Source: Eupeodes corollae
Lineage: Eukaryota; Arthropoda; Insecta; Diptera; Syrphidae
NCBI RefSeq assembly: GCF_945859685.1
Contig: NC_079149.1
Span: 27,811,118 to 27,875,117, forward strand
Length of the DNA stretch: 64,000 nt
Direction: 5' to 3'
The notes under the pieces: generated by a model
What the model saw: the letters and a program-made list of their open reading frames with translations, nothing else
What the model was told of the DNA's origin: nothing
Database searches by the model: none
Shown here: in pieces, positions 1-10,460 of the stretch
Layout of the letters: each line of letters starts with the position of its first letter
Position numbering within the stretch: the stretch's first letter is position 1
Translations under genes and position numbers: made by a program

Positions 1-477
1 GATATATTATTTGCTCACCAATTGTTAATGGGCAATATAGATTTCCCGGCACTCCTGAGTGATATTCATCTTAACACTAACCCTCGAAATCTGCGATCTG
101 TTTCCCTTTTCTATATCCCTCATCATCGCACTAATTACGGGCACTTTGAACCAATGTCCAGAATTCTTCGTCACTGCAACGCTGCTATGGTAGTTTTCGA
201 TTTCAATATTTCCAAATCCCATCTGAAAGATACCCTTTACTTTTTCCCTTTTTGAGTCCGAATTCCCCGTCCCCTGTAATTTTAAGTTAAGTAAAATCAA
301 AATTGTTAGTTCTTGTACATTAAAGAGCTTTTATGTGGGCCTTAGGGCCCACATGAATTAATGTTAAAAACTGATAACAAGAACTGCAAAAAAAAAAAAA
401 ATGTTAAGCAAGTATTAAGTTAAGTTAAGTTATGATAGCTTGTATTAAGCTAAATAAATAAAATAAAATAAAATGTC
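1..477. other. AT-rich non-coding stretch with a hairpin and short A-rich runs
   Basis: No recognisable gene. Bases 25-300 are open on both strands, but neither translation resembles a family I know. A perfect 9-bp stem with a 4-base loop (ATGTGGGCC / GGCCCACAT) lies at 333-354. An A-run follows near 390-403, and a TTAAG-type simple repeat lies near 415-432. The A/T pentamers at 463-477 look like the tail of the minus-strand LINE that begins at 478. Confidence 0.4.
333..354. repeat. short perfect inverted repeat (hairpin)
   Basis: ATGTGGGCC and its reverse complement GGCCCACAT are separated by TTAG. The arms are GC-rich in an AT-rich setting. Outside it, GTTCTTGT near 309 and ACAAGAAC near 380 also pair, giving a larger imperfect palindrome of about 80 bases. 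It could be a relic of a foldback element or chance; no transcript evidence is visible. Confidence 0.6.
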
Positions 478-835
478 TGCACATTGTGATGAATGGTAGA
501 TATTATGCCTGCTAAAGCATTCCACATTCGTGAAGTACGATTAAAGAAAACAGCACGTCAAATTGGTCTTATTGGTAAACTGCTGGGCAGTCCTAGAAGA
601 ACAGGTATTACATTTAAATTGATTAAGGGGAGAAAAGCAACTGCCTTTTTCACTAGAGCATTGTTAATAAAAATAACGATAAAACAAGAAAACTTGCGAC
701 GTTGTTCAAGAGAAGCAAATGTCTGGTTTAGAGAACGATCTCCTATTATTTTTAGAGCTCTTCCTTCAATTCTATCCAAAAGACTCAGTTACGTTATTGC
801 GGCCCTAGACCAAATATGAGAATTATACTCAAGTT
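478..835 (-). mobile_element. LINE 3' fragment (Jockey-like family A), degenerate
   Basis: The minus-strand translation of 558-779 contains RALKIIGD and SLEQRRKFS. These match the C-terminal part of the reverse-transcriptase ORF seen intact at 3417-4022 (RAFKMIGD, SLEHRRKVS). Further left, a decayed RMWNAL motif precedes an A/T-rich tail near 463-478. Only the last roughly 110 codons survive, with frameshifts, so it is a 5'-truncated dead copy. The clade call (Jockey-like) rests on better copies at 5.4 kb and 30-32 kb that carry a FADD-type RT motif. Confidence 0.6.
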
Positions 836-2845
836 TTGGACAGATAAAAAGTTTGTTAACTATAGCCAGTTCAGAAAGGTGATAAACTTCTTGAGTTTTC
901 AAGCATTAAGTTCTACAAGTTTTTTGATTCCCCATTTGACAATGCTGCCAAGATCAGAATTTAATGAGCTTAGCATATGCTTCCGTTAATAGTCAACATT
1001 CAAAGAATATAGATGAGAATCTACAAATGAATATGAAAAGCTAAGGTAACTCAAATAGAAGTCAAATCTCGATGCTTAGCAGGATTTCACTTTTGCTTTT
1101 AAGTGCAGCAGTTCTACTTCGGATGCTGTATTTTGTATTCATATACAACTCTACTGTACTACGGATGGCTTTTCCATAAAAACGCTTGTATCGTTTTTGT
1201 TTGAGTAAAATATTTAAGCTTACATTTATTTAAATTCACAATAAATTTGTCATTTTATTTATGTAAACAGCCTTATTTATTCAAGAGGTATTTGAGACCC
1301 AAAATGGTCATCAATCTTTTTAAAAATCCTTTCTACTCACTTTGATATTGTTACCTGTTGGAAAAAATCCATAGAAAGTCAATATCTCTGCTCATTCTTG
1401 AGCCAAAAAATAGTATTCTTAATAAAAATAGAAAAAACTAAGCATTCTCTGTTGCAATTCTACGTTATTCCACACAGTTTTGTGTTAATCATTTTATGAA
1501 TTTTACAAGAAACTACTTGTGTTCAAAAATGAAGTGGTATGCGATGCATTAAACATTTCAGAGGATATGATGGTTTGCGGGGTGTGGAAGTAGTAGTAAG
1601 ATGAATCCTTTAAGACTATGTTTGCCATCTTTTTGCGGTTTTCTGCATTTCTATTTAATTTTCTTCTTGTTTCTAAAAAAAAAAACTTCTTTACATTTAC
1701 TGTGTAATACAGCATTTTCTTTTTTCCATGAAAACTATTTTGAACGTTTTTTTTTATTTTCCTTCTTACAACTAAAAAAAAAAAAAATAGAACCCCCACA
1801 ACCAGATATATAAAGGATAAACAGACCGCATGTAATGAAATTAATCCTTTGACAGGAGCGGAGACTAGGAGCTGCTGCTCTTGAAAAGAATTTACACAGA
1901 ATCAACTTAATGGAGTTTCATCTTGGTATCCTCTTTCATTGCCATTTTCGCATTTTACCATTTCACTGCTGTTACTACAACTTACTGCGGCTCGGCTCCT
2001 GAATCCCACTTCTACATGATGCAATGTTCACTCTTCAGCAACTGCAAGTGAGGTCCTTTTTTCGTTTTGTTCTATTTTTTCCTTTTTCTCTTTTCTATGC
2101 TGCAGTTTATGCAGTGAATTAATATTTTTTTTTGCTATTTCTGTTTCTGCTTCTGCTTCTTAAAACCCCTTTTCCTATTATCCTTTTGCTTTGTATGTCC
2201 TTGTTAATGCAATTTCTGCATTGCATAACTTCCTGAGCCAATAAAAGATTGTGTCCCATTTCAACGGCATGAAAGAGAGCAAAACAAAATTAAAAATTGA
2301 AAAAAAAAATGTAGAAAGAAAACAACAAGAGTAAGGTATTCAAAAAGTAATGAGAAAATCATTAACACAAAAAAGGAAAAGAAGACAAAAAAAACACACA
2401 CATACATTTTGAGACAAAATAATTTTCTTTAATTAGAAGAACAAGGAAGTAGAAGGCTTGAATCAGCAACAGCAGCTGCTCCTCAACAACCAGGGTCGAA
2501 TTTATTGTATTTGCTCTAATAATTGTTCACAGTGATATGCAAAGGACCTTTTTTTATATTTAAGGAAGAATATTTTAGATCTGCAATTATTAAAAAAACC
2601 AAACAAGATAAAATATCGTTATTTAATTTGCAAACAATTTACTAATAAAAAACATACTTTTGAAAATGTCTTTATTGATATTTTAACAAAATTGATGAAT
2701 CTTCATAATGAATCTATCAGTCTTGTTTTTCGCTAAAATCTAGACCAGAACTTCTTATTCAAAAAACTTACAGTAAAGTTGTAATGAGGTAAGTAGGGTT
2801 AAGGGAGTAAGTTTCCGTTGTTTTAAAGCCAATCTTACTGAGGTA
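836..2845. other. non-coding DNA, no gene recognised
   Basis: AT-rich sequence with A and T homopolymers, for example near 1676-1690 and 1776-1788. The part from 1820 to 2530 is somewhat more GC-rich, with CAG/CTG-rich patches. A TATATAAAGG box lies at 1807-1816, followed by a 46-codon open stretch without a start codon at 1911-2048. I see no convincing exon. Confidence 0.5.
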
Positions 2846-2849
2846 AACC

Positions 2850-4086
2850 GGAATAAATTTAAGCAGGCCAGGAAAGCCTTCAACGCCCATAGTCGACGGA
2901 CCAAATTTTTACGTCACTAAAAATGACAGCAAAAAATACTGCAAAGGCAGTCAAAATTTTTGTTCATTGGTAAAAAAACATGAGGAATTCTTCCACGATT
3001 CCCACGCTTGTTGTCAATAATACTCTATTTGTTAACACTCTCGAGAAAGCTTATCTCGTAGCTAGGCAGTTCGCCACCAAGTCTAGGCTGCCAGTGAGTG
3101 TTTTGACTCCGCCTGTCATTGAGCGCGTTAGTGATTTTGTAGGTCTAATCTTTTTTCGCCCTCGTAATGTGGGAGAGTGATGTGGTATCGCCACTATTGT
3201 TCTGAAGAGTTGCTGGTAAAACCACTGCGTTAGCTTTTCCATATTTCCTACTCCTCAGGTTTTGTCAAGCATTTGTCAAGCCCATTCCCAATAAGGGCGA
3301 ATTATCCTCGCCATCTAACTACCCATCGATTGCACTTAAGTCCCTTCTTTTTAAGGTCATATAAACGCTGATTTATCATCAGCTCAAGAAATATCTCGAA
3401 GATCGAAAGGTTTTTAATGACCGACAATGATCTCATGGTTTATTTCACCGAACAGTGGAGCGATCACATACGCGATGTTGCCAAAAATGCCGCAAGATGT
3501 CTAGGTTTTTTGAGACGTTGCAAGAAATTTTTTTTTCCGTCTGATCTGGCTACAATCTACAAAACCTATATACGTCCGCAACTTGATAATAACTCTCATC
3601 TCTGGGCTGGTGCTCCAGTAACTTATTTAAGCCTCTTGGACAGTATTCAAAAAAGAGCTTTTAAAATGATTGGTGACATTAACATCATCAACTCGTTTAC
3701 ATCACTCGAACATCGACGCAAGGTTTCTTACCTCACCCTTTTTTACCGTTATTTTAACGGACTATGCTCTAGTGAAATAGCCAGGTGCATTCCTCCCCTT
3801 AAACAATTTAACCGTAATACCCGCGCTTCTAGGAATGCCCATCAGTTTAACCTTGAGCCCAACTTCGGACGTACTATGAAGTACAGAGATTCTTTTTTTA
3901 GCCGTACTACGCGAATGTGGAACGCCTTGCCACACTCTATCTTTCCCTGTCATTGCAATGTTCAGAAATTTAAAACCAATGTACACCGACACCTCCTATC
4001 CAACCCTTCCCTCTTTTCCTAATGCTCACACTGTGTCTTTGGCATATTAAAGGTATAAAAAACCCTTTTAGTGTTTGCTATTTATA
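2850..4086 (+). mobile_element. LINE (Jockey-like family A), internally deleted copy 1
   Basis: The start near 2850 is approximate. A decayed RT upstream region (2980-3180) contains VVNNT and PPVIERVS, the linker between endonuclease and RT also seen at 31.0-31.2 kb. Around 3290-3410 come remnants of the RT fingers. The sequence then jumps at about 3415 to the C-terminal domain, so the catalytic FADD block is deleted. The C-terminal part (3417-4022) is open for 201 codons with IYKTYIRPQL, SHLWAGAP, SLEHRRKVS and RMWNALPHS motifs. The 3' UTR runs to 4086, where a mariner interrupts it; the poly(A) lies beyond, at 5371-5387. Confidence 0.75.
3417..4022 (+). pseudogene. C-terminal part of LINE reverse transcriptase ORF (family A)
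   Basis: A 201-codon open stretch that codes for the part of a LINE polyprotein downstream of the RT active site. Visible blocks in order are IYKTYIRPQL (thumb), HLWAGAP, RAFKMIGD, TSLEHRRKVS, and a C-terminal RMWNALPHS...FKTNVHRHL block typical of Jockey-like elements. The apparent start codon is accidental, because the reading comes from an ORF whose catalytic RT core has been deleted. The same blocks recur at 5880-6150 and 32020-32390 (plus strand) and at 478-835 (minus strand), so this is a dispersed family. It is not a functional gene. Confidence 0.75.
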
Positions 4087-5368
4087 AACGGTGATTTTTT
4101 AAGAGCTTGAGAACTTTAAAAAAAAAAACGCATACAATTTGCAAAATCTCATCGATTCTTTATTTGAAACGTTAGATTGGTCCATGACATTTACTTTTTG
4201 AAGATAATTTCATTTAAATGTTGACCGCGGCTGCGTCTTAGGTGGTCCATTCGGAAAGTCCAATTTTGGGTAACTTTTTCGAGCATTTCGGCCGGAATAG
4301 CCCGAATTTCTTCGGAAATGTTGTCTTCCAAAGCTGGAATAGTTGCTGGCTTATTTGTGTAGACTTTAGACTTGACGTAGCCCCACAAAAAATAGTCTAA
4401 AGGCGTCAAATCGCATGATCTTGGTGGCCAACTTACCGGTCCATTCCTTGAGATGAATTGTTCTCCGAAGTTTTCCCTCAAAATGGCCATAGAATCGCGA
4501 GCTGTGTGGCATGTAGCGCCATCTTGTTGAAACCACATGTCAACCAAGTTCAGTTCTTCCATTTTTGGCAACAAAAAGTTTGTTAGCATTGAACGATAGC
4601 GATCGCCATTCACCGTAACGTTGCGTCCAACAGCATCTTTGAAAAAATACGGTCCAATGAATCCACCAGCGTACAAACCACACCAAACAGTGCATTTTTC
4701 GGGATGCATGGGCAGTTCTTGAACGGCTTCTGGTTGCTTTTCACTCCAAATGCGGCAATTTTGCTTATTTACGCAGCCATTCAACCAGAAATGAGCCTCA
4801 TCGCTGAACAAAATTTGTCGATAAAAAAGCGGATTTTCTGCCAACTTTTCTAGGGCCCATTCACTGAAAATTCGACGTTGTGGCAGATCGTTCGGCTTCA
4901 GTTCTTGCACGAGCTGTATTTTATACGGTTTTACACCAAGATCTTTGCGTAAAATCTTCCATGTGGTCGAATAACACAAACCCAATTGCTGCGAACGGCG
5001 ACGAATCGACATTTCACGGTCTTCAGCAACACTCTCTTCTGTACGCACTGTACGCATTCGTGTGGTTGGTTTAATGTCCAATAAAGTAAACTGAGTGCGA
5101 AACTTGGTCACAATCGCATTAATTGTTTGCTCACTTGGTCGATTATGTAGACCATAAATCGGACGTAAAGCGCGAAACACATTTCGAACCGAACACTGAT
5201 TTTGGTAATAAAATTCAATGCTTTGCAAGCGTTGCTCGTTAGTAAGTCTATTCATGATGAAATGTCAAAGCATACTGAGCATCTTTCTCTTTGACACCAT
5301 GTCTGAAATCCCGCGTGATCTGTCAAATACTAATGCATGAAAATCCTAACCTCAAAAAAATCACCCTT
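4087..5368 (-). mobile_element. rosa-type (DD41D) mariner transposon, copy 1, intact
   Basis: A 1282-base DNA transposon. The left end reads AACGGTGATTTTTT and the right end, reverse-complemented, reads AAGGGTGATTTTTTT, which are imperfect terminal inverted repeats. It is flanked by the TA duplication expected of Tc1/mariner insertions (4085-4086 and 5369-5370). It holds one uninterrupted transposase gene on the minus strand. It sits between the 3' UTR and the A-run of the surrounding LINE, so it is younger than that LINE. A second copy in the same orientation lies at 26805-28059. Confidence 0.92.
4191..5255 (-). CDS. mariner-family transposase, DD41D (rosa) type, complete ORF
   Basis: A 354-residue cut-and-paste transposase. 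An N-terminal helix-turn-helix region (about residues 1-55) and a second one (about 82-115, containing RRRSQQLGLCYSTTWKILR) would bind the terminal repeats. The catalytic aspartates are D152 (in LFSDEAHFW), D245 (in WFQQDGATCH) and D287 (in CDLTPLDYFLWG). The second and third are separated by 41 residues, the spacing described for the rosa lineage, rather than 34 as in classical mariner. The ORF has no stop or frameshift and could be active. Compared with the copy at 27.7 kb it lacks 7 residues in the linker near residue 74, where this copy reads EESVAEDRE and the other EENIASVSESVAEDRE. The start is the first in-frame methionine, 113 bases inside the right end. Confidence 0.9.
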   Translation of the reverse strand: MNRLTNEQRLQSIEFYYQNQCSVRNVFRALRPIYGLHNRPSEQTINAIVTKFRTQFTLLDIKPTTRMRTVRTEESVAEDREMSIRRRSQQLGLCYSTTWKILRKDLGVKPYKIQLVQELKPNDLPQRRIFSEWALEKLAENPLFYRQILFSDEAHFWLNGCVNKQNCRIWSEKQPEAVQELPMHPEKCTVWCGLYAGGFIGPYFFKDAVGRNVTVNGDRYRSMLTNFLLPKMEELNLVDMWFQQDGATCHTARDSMAILRENFGEQFISRNGPVSWPPRSCDLTPLDYFLWGYVKSKVYTNKPATIPALEDNISEEIRAIPAEMLEKVTQNWTFRMDHLRRSRGQHLNEIIFKK

Positions 5369-5387
5369 TATAAAAAAAAAAAAAAAT
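5369..5387 (+). repeat. TA duplication and poly(A) tail of LINE family A copy 1
   Basis: TA followed by TA and a run of about 15 A. The intact family-A 3' end at 32440-32462 reads ...GCTTATTATAAAAAA. That shows this A-run is the continuation of the LINE 3' UTR that ends at 4086. Confidence 0.75.
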
Positions 5388-5389
5388 CT

Positions 5390-6510
5390 TTACATTGCTT
5401 TGGAGAAGGTATTGCACTCTTTTGATAGGGTTTGACATCAGCCTCGCTTAGCGAAAATGCGTGCTTTAAGTTTCCATAAATCCGTTTTTCATTAGATTAG
5501 TAATTACCTTTCGGATCATTCAACGCAAGTAGTACTAGATTACTTCAAGTCTATAAACCACAAAATAAATTATGGTTTGCCCCAGGGCTATGTTCTATGT
5601 CCAACACTGTTTCTCATTTTTATTAAAGATTTCCTGTATGCAACTTCTATTCCAATACTTTGTTTTACTGACGATAGTACTCTCAGCTTTTCATATTCGT
5701 TTTCAGAATCACACCCTCTTCTTCGGATGTGGAACTGCAACGATCAAATATGATTAGTCCATTAAATTCTGACCTTAATGGGGAATAACAAACCACGTGG
5801 TATTTATTGCTTTGACAACACAATGCTGTCTTTTCTCGTTAAAGCGAGATATTCCCTCCGCCAATATCCAAAAAGGGAACTTTTCTCCCCCTTTGATCTG
5901 GCTGTTATCTACAAGACCTATATACGTCCAAAGCTTGAGTACAACTCCCATATCTGGGCTGGTGCTCCTGCAACTTACCTAAGACTCTTGGACAATATTC
6001 AACATAGAGCATTTAGATTGGTTAGTTATATTATCATCATAAGGTCATTTACGTCACTTGAACATCGTCGAAATGTTTCTTTTATCGCTCGCTTATACCC
6101 TTATTTTGACGGTTTATGTTCTAGACAAATGACCAAATACTCGTGCTACTGATAAGCATTTCAGGAAGGAGCCCAACTTCGGTCCTACTTTCAAGAATAG
6201 AGATTCGTTCCTTAACCGTACTACGTGAATGTGGAATTCCTAATCACAATTTGCCCTTAACAGCCATTACAATATTCGGGAATGCAAAACACTGCAGGTC
6301 CCACTTTTAAGCCGAATCTAAACTGCTAATTTGAGAAAACACTTTTCATGACAGTATTTATTCTTTGAGTATTTGACAATTCCTCGCAAGAGGCAGTATC
6401 CGTGAAAACAAATTTAGGGGTTAAAACCAAGACCTTTAGCGTGACAGGTGCACAACTCTGTGTCTTTACATAATAAGGGTAGTGATATCCCCTAAAGTAT
6501 TAAAAAAATG
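5390..6510 (+). mobile_element. LINE (Jockey-like family A), copy 2, RT core to 3' end, degenerate
   Basis: Begins directly after the poly(A) of copy 1. In several frames it shows a decayed RT palm (a LHSFDRV-like block near 5415), INYGLPQG near 5570 and a CFTDDSTLSFSY block near 5660. The last corresponds to the FADD active site of the copy at 30.4 kb, with A changed to T. The thumb and C-terminal region follow (5880-6150; IYKTYIRPKL, SHIWAGAP, SLEHRRNVS). The 3' UTR near 6460-6510 keeps AATAAGGGTAGT and short A-runs. Multiple frameshifts make it inactive. The two copies lie head to tail. Confidence 0.7.
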
Positions 6511-8074
6511 TGTCTGCTAATTTAAACATGACGGCCTATTTAAAAGTTACTTTTCCGGATGTGATTAATCCGACTCTGCTGACTTTTACCCTTTTCTATT
6601 AATGCCGAAGAAAATGCGGTGGTAGGGTTAAAAATGAAAACTAAGAACGACTATATTCCACCAAGTAAATTATTATCGAAGAAATTTTGCTCAACTTAAA
6701 AAAGAAAATCTTTGGTCTCGAAAAGAAAAAAATTGTAATCAGAAAAGGAGAAAAATCTCACGAAGTAACAAGATAAGTTAATTAAGAAATTTCTTTTTTA
6801 TAGAAAATAAAAAAAAAGAAAATTAAATAAGTATGATCATCGAAAAGCAGATAAGAACCAGAAGAGTAGCCTGCGAAATGTTTTACTCCTTTTCAACTTG
6901 AACTTTTCAATCGTTCCCTCGTCGCGTTCGTCGAGGATGTACACTGGTAAAGGGTATATTGGTTCCAGGAAGAGGCCAAGGCATCAAAAAACAAAAAAAA
7001 ACTTTTATAATTTTGGTTTCGGATAAATATTGCTTTTTTAGTGGTGGATCTGGATTGAGTGGGATATAATATTATACATTTACTTTTTATTTACTTATTA
7101 TTTCTTTTTTTCTTCTGTTCATTCTTTGGCGAGTTAATGAATGGGTTCATTTGCTCCTGACGCTGACGACGACGCCGACGAAGAACGAAGGACGAAGAAC
7201 GACAAGGGTTGGGAGGATGGGTAAAAGATTTTCGACAAAATTATATTTTAAACACTTTTCGAGCGAGAAAAGTACATTAATGTTTAACAAGATTTTGAAG
7301 ATGATGATGGTGTATCCATGAAGTAGATATCTTCTAAGTTGATGAGTTGAGTTGGCTGGCTGCGTGGTTCTGATGAAAGATGAAGTTTTTCTGAGAAAAT
7401 TAAGATTTTTCAAATAGACACAAACAAAAAAAAAAGTTAGAAGAGTTGGCTACAACTTAACTTGGTTAGATTGGCTCTACTTGATTAAGTGCACTTTGAA
7501 CAGAGAAAATGATACTTCAAGTAAAGAGATGATGCATAAATTAAATTATATCGAATTTTATTTGCATAATCGTAGAAGGATATTTTTTGTATTCGTTATA
7601 GAAAATTTACAAATTAAAGGAACAAATTATCTTTTAAAGATAATAAACGACTCTTTTTCTTAATAAAACTTATCAAAAGAAAATAATTTTCTTTTTTAGT
7701 TTTTGTTCCAAATAGTTAAAGAAATATTTGTATTGAATTTAATTACAGTTATGTTTAATACAAGAGCATAATTCCACGTTCCTTAGTAAAGAACTGTTAA
7801 AATTATTTATACCTTCTGATAATCCGAAACAAAAAGACTTTTAGAAAATCTATCAAGTTTTTTCAGCTACTTTTTAGAAAAATGTTTGCTTATTTGAAAA
7901 CCCTCTTTAATTCAATCAAGTTCTTTTTAGCCAAATCAAATTTTTGTTTTTGAACAGTCTCTTTAAATAGAATACTTAATGAATCCATACATTTTTTAAG
8001 TTGAAACTCATTAAAAAAAATCCACGGCCACGAATAAAACTATTTTCCGTTTATTTTTTGAGATTTTTTATATG
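6511..8074. other. non-coding AT-rich DNA
   Basis: No gene or repeat family recognised. Contains A/T homopolymers and a GACGAC-rich patch at 7155-7200. Short open frames on both strands lack family motifs. Confidence 0.5.
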
Positions 8075-8769
8075 CTTACTTACTTACTTAAGGTGGCGCT
8101 ACAGTCAGGGGCGGACCTGGGCCTCAACCAACAAGCGTCTCCAGCCAGCTCGGTCCCTAGCTAGCTGTCTCCAGTTTTGCACGCCAAGTTGGTTGAGGTC
8201 CTCTCCCACCTGGGTGCGCCACCTGAGTCGCGGTCTTCCTCTACTGCGCCGTCCCTCGGAATTGGATTCGAAGACCTTCCGGGCTGGAGCGTTGATGTCC
8301 ATCCGCTCTTCATGACCTAGCCATCTAAGCCGTTGGACTTTAATTCTGCTAACTAGGTCAGTGTCGCTGTACAGCCCGTACAGCCCGTCGTTATATCTTC
8401 TCCTCCATTCTCCATCTATGCGTACGGGACCAAAAATCGCCCGAAGAATTTTTCTCTCGAAGCATCCTAAGACCCTCTCATCTTTCTTTGACAGGGTCCA
8501 GGCCTCAGCGCCATAAATGAGAACTGGGATGATGAGTGTCTTATAAATGGTGATTTTACATGCTCGAGAGAGTACTTTACTTCTCAATTGCCTTCTAAGT
8601 CCAAAGAAGGAGCGATTTGCAAGAGTTATACTTCGTTTGATTTCAGCGCTGTTGTCGTTGTCTGAGTTTACAGTGATGTTTAGGTAGACAAAGTCCTTAA
8701 CTACCTCAAAGTTATAGCTGTCCATGGTGACGTTTTGTCCAGACGTCGTCGTTCAGTGTCCTTTTTTAC
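8075..8769 (-). mobile_element. RTE-like LINE fragment A (3' end of RT ORF)
   Basis: The minus-strand frame 8105-8725 (about 206 codons) is nearly clean and encodes the C-terminal half of a non-LTR reverse transcriptase: NFEVVKDFVYLN, LYKTLI-type thumb, VLIYGAEAWTLSKKDE, RLRWLGHEERM and RRSRGRPRLRW. This is the layout of the endonuclease-RT proteins often annotated as craniofacial-development-protein-2-like, which I place near RTE. The 3' end carries a short tail of AAGT units (CTTACTTACTTA on the plus strand, 8075-8090). The fragment stops at about 8769 in mid-ORF, so it is 5'-truncated. The same 3' signature recurs at 20335, 41771 and 55282. Confidence 0.8.
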
Positions 8770-9640
8770 TTGCGACATATAGGAACTATATGGCAAGTTT
8801 TGCATTCGTGCAAAATTTCGAACTCGAGATTTTAATCAAACATGATATTACGATGGTAGAGAAGTCGAAAAAAGTGGGTCCCGCGATTCCGTCCGGTCGG
8901 TTTTGTCTGTCTGTCCACGCTCCTACAGCCTAAACCATTGGGTCGATTGAGTTCAAACTTGGAAGTTAAGGTTTTGAGCTGATTCGCGTTAGGCGTTTTT
9001 TTCATTTTTTTTTAAAGATCAAAACTAACAGTGGCCCCCATACAATTTTTTTGGTCAAAAACCGAAAATTCGAATTTTCTCAAAAACAAACCGATGGATT
9101 TTTTTTAAATTTTCTCTAAAATTTTATTTTTTAACTTGGCTTCTTTTTATAAGAAAACCATATTTTTGTATTGCTCAGGAAAGGTACCTCTCATAGAACC
9201 GTTATTTTGTTTTTTAATTTTCTCAGCAACTTATGAACTGATTTTAATAAATTTTTTTCTGAATAAGCTTCTATATTGCCTTAACAATATTTGATTAACA
9301 AAAATGCAATTTTTAATTGTTTGGATTTTTTAAAAAATATTGAATTTTTATTTTTCAAAACTCTATATCTCAAAAACGGGTCAACAATTTTTTACGAAAT
9401 TCAAACGTAAAACGTATATTTACAATCACTAAACAACTGCATTCCAAAAATATTTTTAGAACAAAATTGGAAAATTTTATATATAAAAAATTAATTTAAA
9501 AAAAAACCGCTCTAACGATTTTCAAAATAAAAATTTGGAAAATCAACGGTTTTTTTATTTATAAAATGGCATTTAAATTTTTGAAGACAAACTTATTTTT
9601 CAGGTAAAATTTTGAATCCTAAAATATTATTTTTTAAATT
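8770..9640 (+). repeat. interspersed repeat Rep-B, copy 1
   Basis: Starts with a segment containing GCAAGTTTTGCATTCGTGC, then a GTCTGTCTGTCC block near 8906-8920, then long A/T-rich tracts with TTTTCTCAAAAACAAACCG. The same order of blocks is found in reverse orientation at 17850-18662 and 21155-21566. No ORF is visible. The family is not identified. It abuts the broken 5' end of RTE fragment A, and the right edge is approximate. Confidence 0.65.
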
Positions 9641-10284
9641 ATTTTAACTGTGCATGAGCCCGAAAGAGCGCATTATTTTGACAAAATTGTAATTACATTC
9701 CTATCTTCCAAATTAATGCATTTGGTACACATTTATATGATATATTTAAAGAGTCTATCAAGAAGTATTATCTTGGTAACTTTGTATATATATGATTTTA
9801 AAATATTATTCCTTACGAATAAGGTTGTTTCCCACATGATTTACTGGCCTTCGCCTATATAAAAAAATAAATACTTAGTACCTACAAGTTAAAGAAACTG
9901 GCCAGAGAGAGAATATGTATTTTCTATTAGAATCACAACGCATACACATTGTACCTATTTATAAAGGTATTACGTACAACTTCTACAACTACTGCTTATT
10001 GCTTACGTGTCACTTCTTAACTAAAATCCAAAACGCACAAGAGCTTGACTGTTAACAACACATGAACAGCAATTTCTTGTACTTGTTCGCATGCTTATTT
10101 TTTAAAACTTTAGTGAAAAAAAATAAATTGAACGTAATAACTCCATGTTTGCGCTGAAAACTTAAGAAGGAATGTAGTATGTACCTTCTAGCCACCAATA
10201 ACATTCCTTCATTATCATCATAAACATGTCCTTATCTATCTATCTGCATAAAGCTAAGCACGCCAAGTGAACTATTCTAGGGTC
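9641..10284. other. non-coding DNA
   Basis: AT-rich, no recognisable coding sequence or family. Confidence 0.5.
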
Positions 10285-10460
10285 GTTTTAGACATCTACC
10301 TGCTACCTAACTACACAACCAATAGGCGATCGCTTTACAATTTAAACATTCATGGTCTGCCTCTTTCTTATCTTATTTATTTTCCATCCTGGTTCCTCTA
10401 ATATGAAATTACAATAAAGCTATCTAAAGGAAAAAAGCTTTTAAGGAACAAGTTGAATCT
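10285..10460 (+). repeat. dispersed repeat Rep-C, copy 1
   Basis: Contains CCAATAGGCGATCGCTTTA, then a GTCTGCCTCTTTCTTATCTT block and CCATCCTGGTTCCTCTAATA. The same ordered blocks occur in inverted orientation at 60580-60745. Nothing codes. It is probably a piece of an unidentified mobile element. Confidence 0.6.

Noticed and set aside
25..300. Overlapping open frames on both strands near the window start
   Set aside because: No recognisable family and no supporting signals; mirror-strand openness is common in such sequence.
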